Source of the DNA: JAGXRK01 sp963804005
GTDB taxonomy: Bacteria; Bacteroidota; Ignavibacteria; Ignavibacteriales; Ignavibacteriaceae
Length of the DNA stretch: 64,000 nt
Assembly: GCA_963804005.1 (NCBI GenBank)
Contig: CAWDOP010000019.1
Location: forward strand, 62,001 to 126,000
Direction: 5' to 3'
This document shows, one piece after another, positions 61,157 to 64,000 of the stretch. The notes below the pieces were generated by a model. That model saw nothing but the letters and a program-made list of their open reading frames with translations, was not told the DNA's origin and ran no database searches. The stretch's first letter is position 1, and each line of letters begins with the position of its first letter. The position numbers were made by a program, and so were the translations under genes.

Positions 61157-62250
61157 TGTCCGATAAATCGTTTGCCTCGAAATTAGTAACGAAGCTTTTA
61201 GAAAAACTTTTATCAGTTGAAAAAAACGAGAGCAATGAACTTGGTGAAGTAAAAAATGTAGTAATAGTCAGACAGCATAATCAGCTTGGTGATCTTCTTT
61301 CCGGCGTTTCACTTTTCAGAGCACTCAAAGAAAAATATCCTGAATGTAAAATCACACTAATTGTCAGTCCTGATAACTATCAAGGAATAGTCAAAAATAA
61401 ATTTATTGATCGTTGTTTTATTTTTGATATGAATAAACTTTTTTATCCATCTTATTTTTATTCATTAAGAAAAATATTAAGAGAAGGATATGATATTGCA
61501 TTAGTTCCTGTAGTGGTTTCAATCTCTTTCACAAGTAATTTGATTGCAAGATTAAGTAAATCAAGAATAAGAATTGGATGTGAATCACTTGATGGAAAAG
61601 AAAATGAAAGCGCATATTTATTCGATAGACACATTAAGCTTGATTGGAGAAATCACCCTGATTCTAATGTGTCGGAAAGGTGTTTAGATATTATAAGACC
61701 ATTTGGAATTGATACTAATAATTATAGATCTGAAATTACTATTGATTATGATGATTTAAGATTTGCTCATTCTTTTGTTAAAAAAACAGAGAAAAAAAAT
61801 AATCAGTTATTAATTGGATTTCATGTCGGTGCCGGAAAACCTCAAAACAGATGGTCGCTGAATAAATATGTTGAACTGATTAAAAAACTCAACAAAGAAT
61901 TCAGTTGTGTTTTTTATTTAGAGGGAAGCGATGCAGACAGAGATGAAATTGATTATGTTATAAAGAACTCTCGTTTGCCTGTTCGAACATTTCTCAACAA
62001 AACTATTCCACAAGTTGCTGCTTTAATTTCATTATCACATCTTTTCTTATCCAATGATACCGGAATTATGCATGTAGCCGGAACTACTGAAACACCACAA
62101 ATCTCAATTTTCGGTCCAACAAATCCATTTAACTGGGCACCAATCGGTCCAAACAAATTTTTTATCCGTGAATCTGAATTAATTGATGACGTTGAAGTTG
62201 ATGCTGTGTTTCAACTTTGTGTTGAGATTCTAAATCCTGTTAAAAAATAA
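61156..62250 (+). CDS. Glycosyltransferase family 9 protein (heptosyltransferase-like)
   Basis: About 364 residues. I take ATG 61156, overlapping the previous stop by one base; a TTG at 61153 is one codon earlier. GT9 features are the N-terminal VIVRQHNQLGDLLSGVSLFR, the nucleotide-binding HVGAGKPQNRWSLNKYVEL, and FLSNDTGIMHVAG with FGPTNPFNWAP. It would transfer heptose or another sugar from an ADP-sugar to lipopolysaccharide. This agrees with the LptFG genes at 21-24 kb. Confidence 0.9.
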   Translation: MSDKSFASKLVTKLLEKLLSVEKNESNELGEVKNVVIVRQHNQLGDLLSGVSLFRALKEKYPECKITLIVSPDNYQGIVKNKFIDRCFIFDMNKLFYPSYFYSLRKILREGYDIALVPVVVSISFTSNLIARLSKSRIRIGCESLDGKENESAYLFDRHIKLDWRNHPDSNVSERCLDIIRPFGIDTNNYRSEITIDYDDLRFAHSFVKKTEKKNNQLLIGFHVGAGKPQNRWSLNKYVELIKKLNKEFSCVFYLEGSDADRDEIDYVIKNSRLPVRTFLNKTIPQVAALISLSHLFLSNDTGIMHVAGTTETPQISIFGPTNPFNWAPIGPNKFFIRESELIDDVEVDAVFQLCVEILNPVKK

Positions 62251-62259
62251 AAATTAAAA

Positions 62260-63192
62260 ATGAGAAGAATTGCTGCTGTAGATATGGGCACCAACTCATT
62301 TCACCTTATAATCGTTGAGGTGAATAGAGATGGCTCATTCATTTTACTATACAGGCAAAGAGAAGTAATTCGTCTTGGTTCACACAAAGGCGAAGATTTA
62401 AGTGTTATTTCGGATGGTGAAACAGAAAAAGCGATTGATCTTCTTTCAAATTTTAAATCACTTGCAGATTATCACGGTGCAGAGTTTTATGCTGTTGCAA
62501 CAAGCGCTGTTCGCGAAGCTCAAAATAAAAACGAATTTCTGGAAAGAGTTTTTGATAAAGTAGGAATTGATATTAATGTTATAGACGGCAGGCGAGAGGC
62601 CGAACTGATTTTCCTCGGTGTTCAAAAAGCGTTGCCTGTATCTGATAAAAAAGTTTTATGTATAGATATTGGCGGAGGAAGTACAGAATTTCTTCTGGCT
62701 GATAAAGGAAAAATTATCTTTGCAGAAAGTATAAAAATTGGTGCAGTAAGACTTGCTAAAATGTTTTTTCCTGATTACCAGCTTAAGAGCAGAGCTATTA
62801 AAGATTGTAAATTCTATATCAAACAGGCACTCCAGGGAAACAAAAACTTAGACTATTCACAAAGTTTTGATATTGCTGTTGGCACATCCGGAACAATAAA
62901 CGCTGCTGCCGCACTTGTATATTCAAAAATTAGCGGTAAGAAATCCAAATCATATAACGGTTTAACTTTTTCATATTCGGATTTCCGCTCTATTCTTACA
63001 GAAGTATTAGAAGCTCAAACTACTGCCGAAAGAATTGCTCTTCCGGGAATGGAAGTAAAAAGAGCAGATATTATTCCCGCCGGGCTTCTTATTTTAAGAA
63101 GAGCCATGAAGAATTTTAACATAAAGGAAATAACAATTTCTGAGTACGCTCTCCGCGAAGGTATAATTCTTAATCTTATTAAAAATTATTAA
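62260..63192 (+). CDS. Ppx/GppA phosphatase family protein
   Basis: A 310-residue protein of the actin-like ATPase superfamily. The signatures are AAVDMGTNSFHLIIVEV at the start, CIDIGGGSTEFLLAD near residue 130, and AVGTSGTINAAA near 206. Members remove phosphate from polyphosphate or pppGpp. At 310 residues it is the short form, without the C-terminal HD domain of E. coli Ppx. It lies nine bases after the GT9 gene. Confidence 0.92.
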   Translation: MRRIAAVDMGTNSFHLIIVEVNRDGSFILLYRQREVIRLGSHKGEDLSVISDGETEKAIDLLSNFKSLADYHGAEFYAVATSAVREAQNKNEFLERVFDKVGIDINVIDGRREAELIFLGVQKALPVSDKKVLCIDIGGGSTEFLLADKGKIIFAESIKIGAVRLAKMFFPDYQLKSRAIKDCKFYIKQALQGNKNLDYSQSFDIAVGTSGTINAAAALVYSKISGKKSKSYNGLTFSYSDFRSILTEVLEAQTTAERIALPGMEVKRADIIPAGLLILRRAMKNFNIKEITISEYALREGIILNLIKNY

Positions 63193-63332
63193 TCAGTTGC
63201 CAGACAAATTATTGTTTGTTGTAATATTTGTTGGATATATAAGTACTAAATTCAATAAAGCTGGTAATTATTAGAGTTTAATCATAACCTTCATCTAAGT
63301 ATATTTACATATAAATTTTCAATTCGATATTA

Positions 63333-64000
63333 ATGAAAAACATTAGAAATTTTTGCATAATTGCGCATATAGATCACGGAAAATCTACTATTGCAGATTG
63401 TCTTCTTGAGAAAACCGGCGTTGTAAATCAGCGTGAGGCAATGGATCAAATATTGGATAATCTTGAACTTGAACGTGAACGAGGAATAACGATTAAATCC
63501 CACGCTATTCAAATGCTGCATAAAGCTTCTGATGGTCAATCATATACTTTAAATCTTATAGATACACCGGGACACGTTGATTTTACTTATGAAGTTTCCC
63601 GTTCACTCGCTGCTTGTGAAGGTGCAATTCTTGTTGTTGATGCTGCGCAAGGAGTTGAAGCCCAGACAATTAGTAATCTCTATCTGGCAATTGATGCTGG
63701 ATTAGAAATCATTCCGGTTCTTAATAAAATAGATTTGCCAAGTGCAGAAATTGATAGAATTTCCGGACAGGTTATTGATCTGCTCGGTTGCAGTAAAGAT
63801 GATATCATAAAAGTAAGTGCAAAAGAAAAAATTGGAATTGATGAATTGCTGGAAGAAGTCATAAAAAAGATTCCTCCTCCGAAAGGTGATCCCAAAGCTC
63901 CTCTGCAAGCACTTATATTTGATTCCATTTTTGATTCATACCGTGGAGCAATTGCTTACATAAGAGTATTTCAGGGAACACTAAAAACCAATGATAAGAT
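63333..64000 (+). CDS. lepA: Translation elongation factor 4 (LepA), partial
   Basis: The first 222 codons, running off the window. The GTPase features are IAHIDHGKSTIADCLLE (P-loop), ERERGITIKSHAI, LIDTPGHVDFTYEV and PVLNKIDLPSA. These match LepA/EF4 rather than EF-G or BipA, judging by the ERGITIKSHAI and KNIRNFCIIAHIDHG strings. LepA back-translocates or helps 30S biogenesis. It is preceded by a 140-base gap that should hold its promoter. Confidence 0.96.
   Translation, partial: MKNIRNFCIIAHIDHGKSTIADCLLEKTGVVNQREAMDQILDNLELERERGITIKSHAIQMLHKASDGQSYTLNLIDTPGHVDFTYEVSRSLAACEGAILVVDAAQGVEAQTISNLYLAIDAGLEIIPVLNKIDLPSAEIDRISGQVIDLLGCSKDDIIKVSAKEKIGIDELLEEVIKKIPPPKGDPKAPLQALIFDSIFDSYRGAIAYIRVFQGTLKTNDK

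Overview
The window is 64 kb of AT-rich, gene-dense bacterial chromosome, almost entirely housekeeping genes. It most resembles a member of the Ignavibacteria (Bacteroidota/Chlorobiota side of the FCB group). This is inferred from a C-terminal sorting motif NYPNPFNPSTTIKYSIP (about 13.4 kb), secreted proteins whose signal peptides end in -AQ or -SQ, an ATP synthase locus that stops after atpG without atpD/atpC, and frequent TTG/GTG starts. No prophage, transposase, CRISPR array or rRNA was found.

Layout. 0-2 kb: YrdC/Sua5, an M23 peptidase and a bactofilin (cell-shape pair). 2-7.3 kb: atpZ, atpI-like, atpB, E, F, H, A, G. 7.3-11.1 kb: ffh, rpsP, khpA, rimM, trmD, rplS, closed by a terminator. 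11.1-13.9 kb: a decayed region with a frameshifted MqnA-like gene, a secreted peptidylarginine-deiminase-type gene broken by about eight frameshifts, and a 126-bp MITE-like palindrome. 13.9-19.4 kb: DDAH-like hydrolase, phosphoglycerate dehydrogenase, a short repeat protein matching the predicted 7(1) septoil-knot family, and an adenosine deaminase / small unknown / urocanase operon. 19.6-28.9 kb: TPR lipoprotein, DUF3467, LptF/LptG, secreted unknown, M20 peptidase, lipoprotein, YgfZ and a cobalamin adenosyltransferase. 28.9-29.3 kb: tmRNA. 29.5-36.5 kb: L,D-transpeptidase-like and permuted-papain proteins, CBS, DUF2752/TM2, dapF, PHP. 36.6 kb: tRNA-Arg(CCG). 36.9-45.5 kb: TPR, efp, accB, accC, gcvH, guaA, TPR, LpoA-like, radC. 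45.7-53.1 kb: coiled-coil lipoprotein with LysM protein, phoH, mazG, RidA, trpG/pabA, LytR_C, rsfS, argS. 53.1-64 kb: ComF, VWA-like membrane protein, PhzF, surE, YfiH, EamA, folB, folK, dNK, GT9, Ppx/GppA, and the start of lepA.

Functional links: proton-driven ATP synthesis; a translation and ribosome-maturation block; envelope genes (M23/bactofilin, LptFG, LysM/lipoprotein, L,D-transpeptidase-like, dapF, GT9); fatty-acid initiation (accBC); folate (folB, folK); purine and histidine turnover. The most interesting points are the knot-family protein, the localized gene decay at 11-13.7 kb (including a palindrome lying inside the broken gene), four distinct families of short palindromic repeats at 13.4-16.3 kb, and two further single frameshifts (29.5 and 59.2 kb), which could be real or assembly errors.
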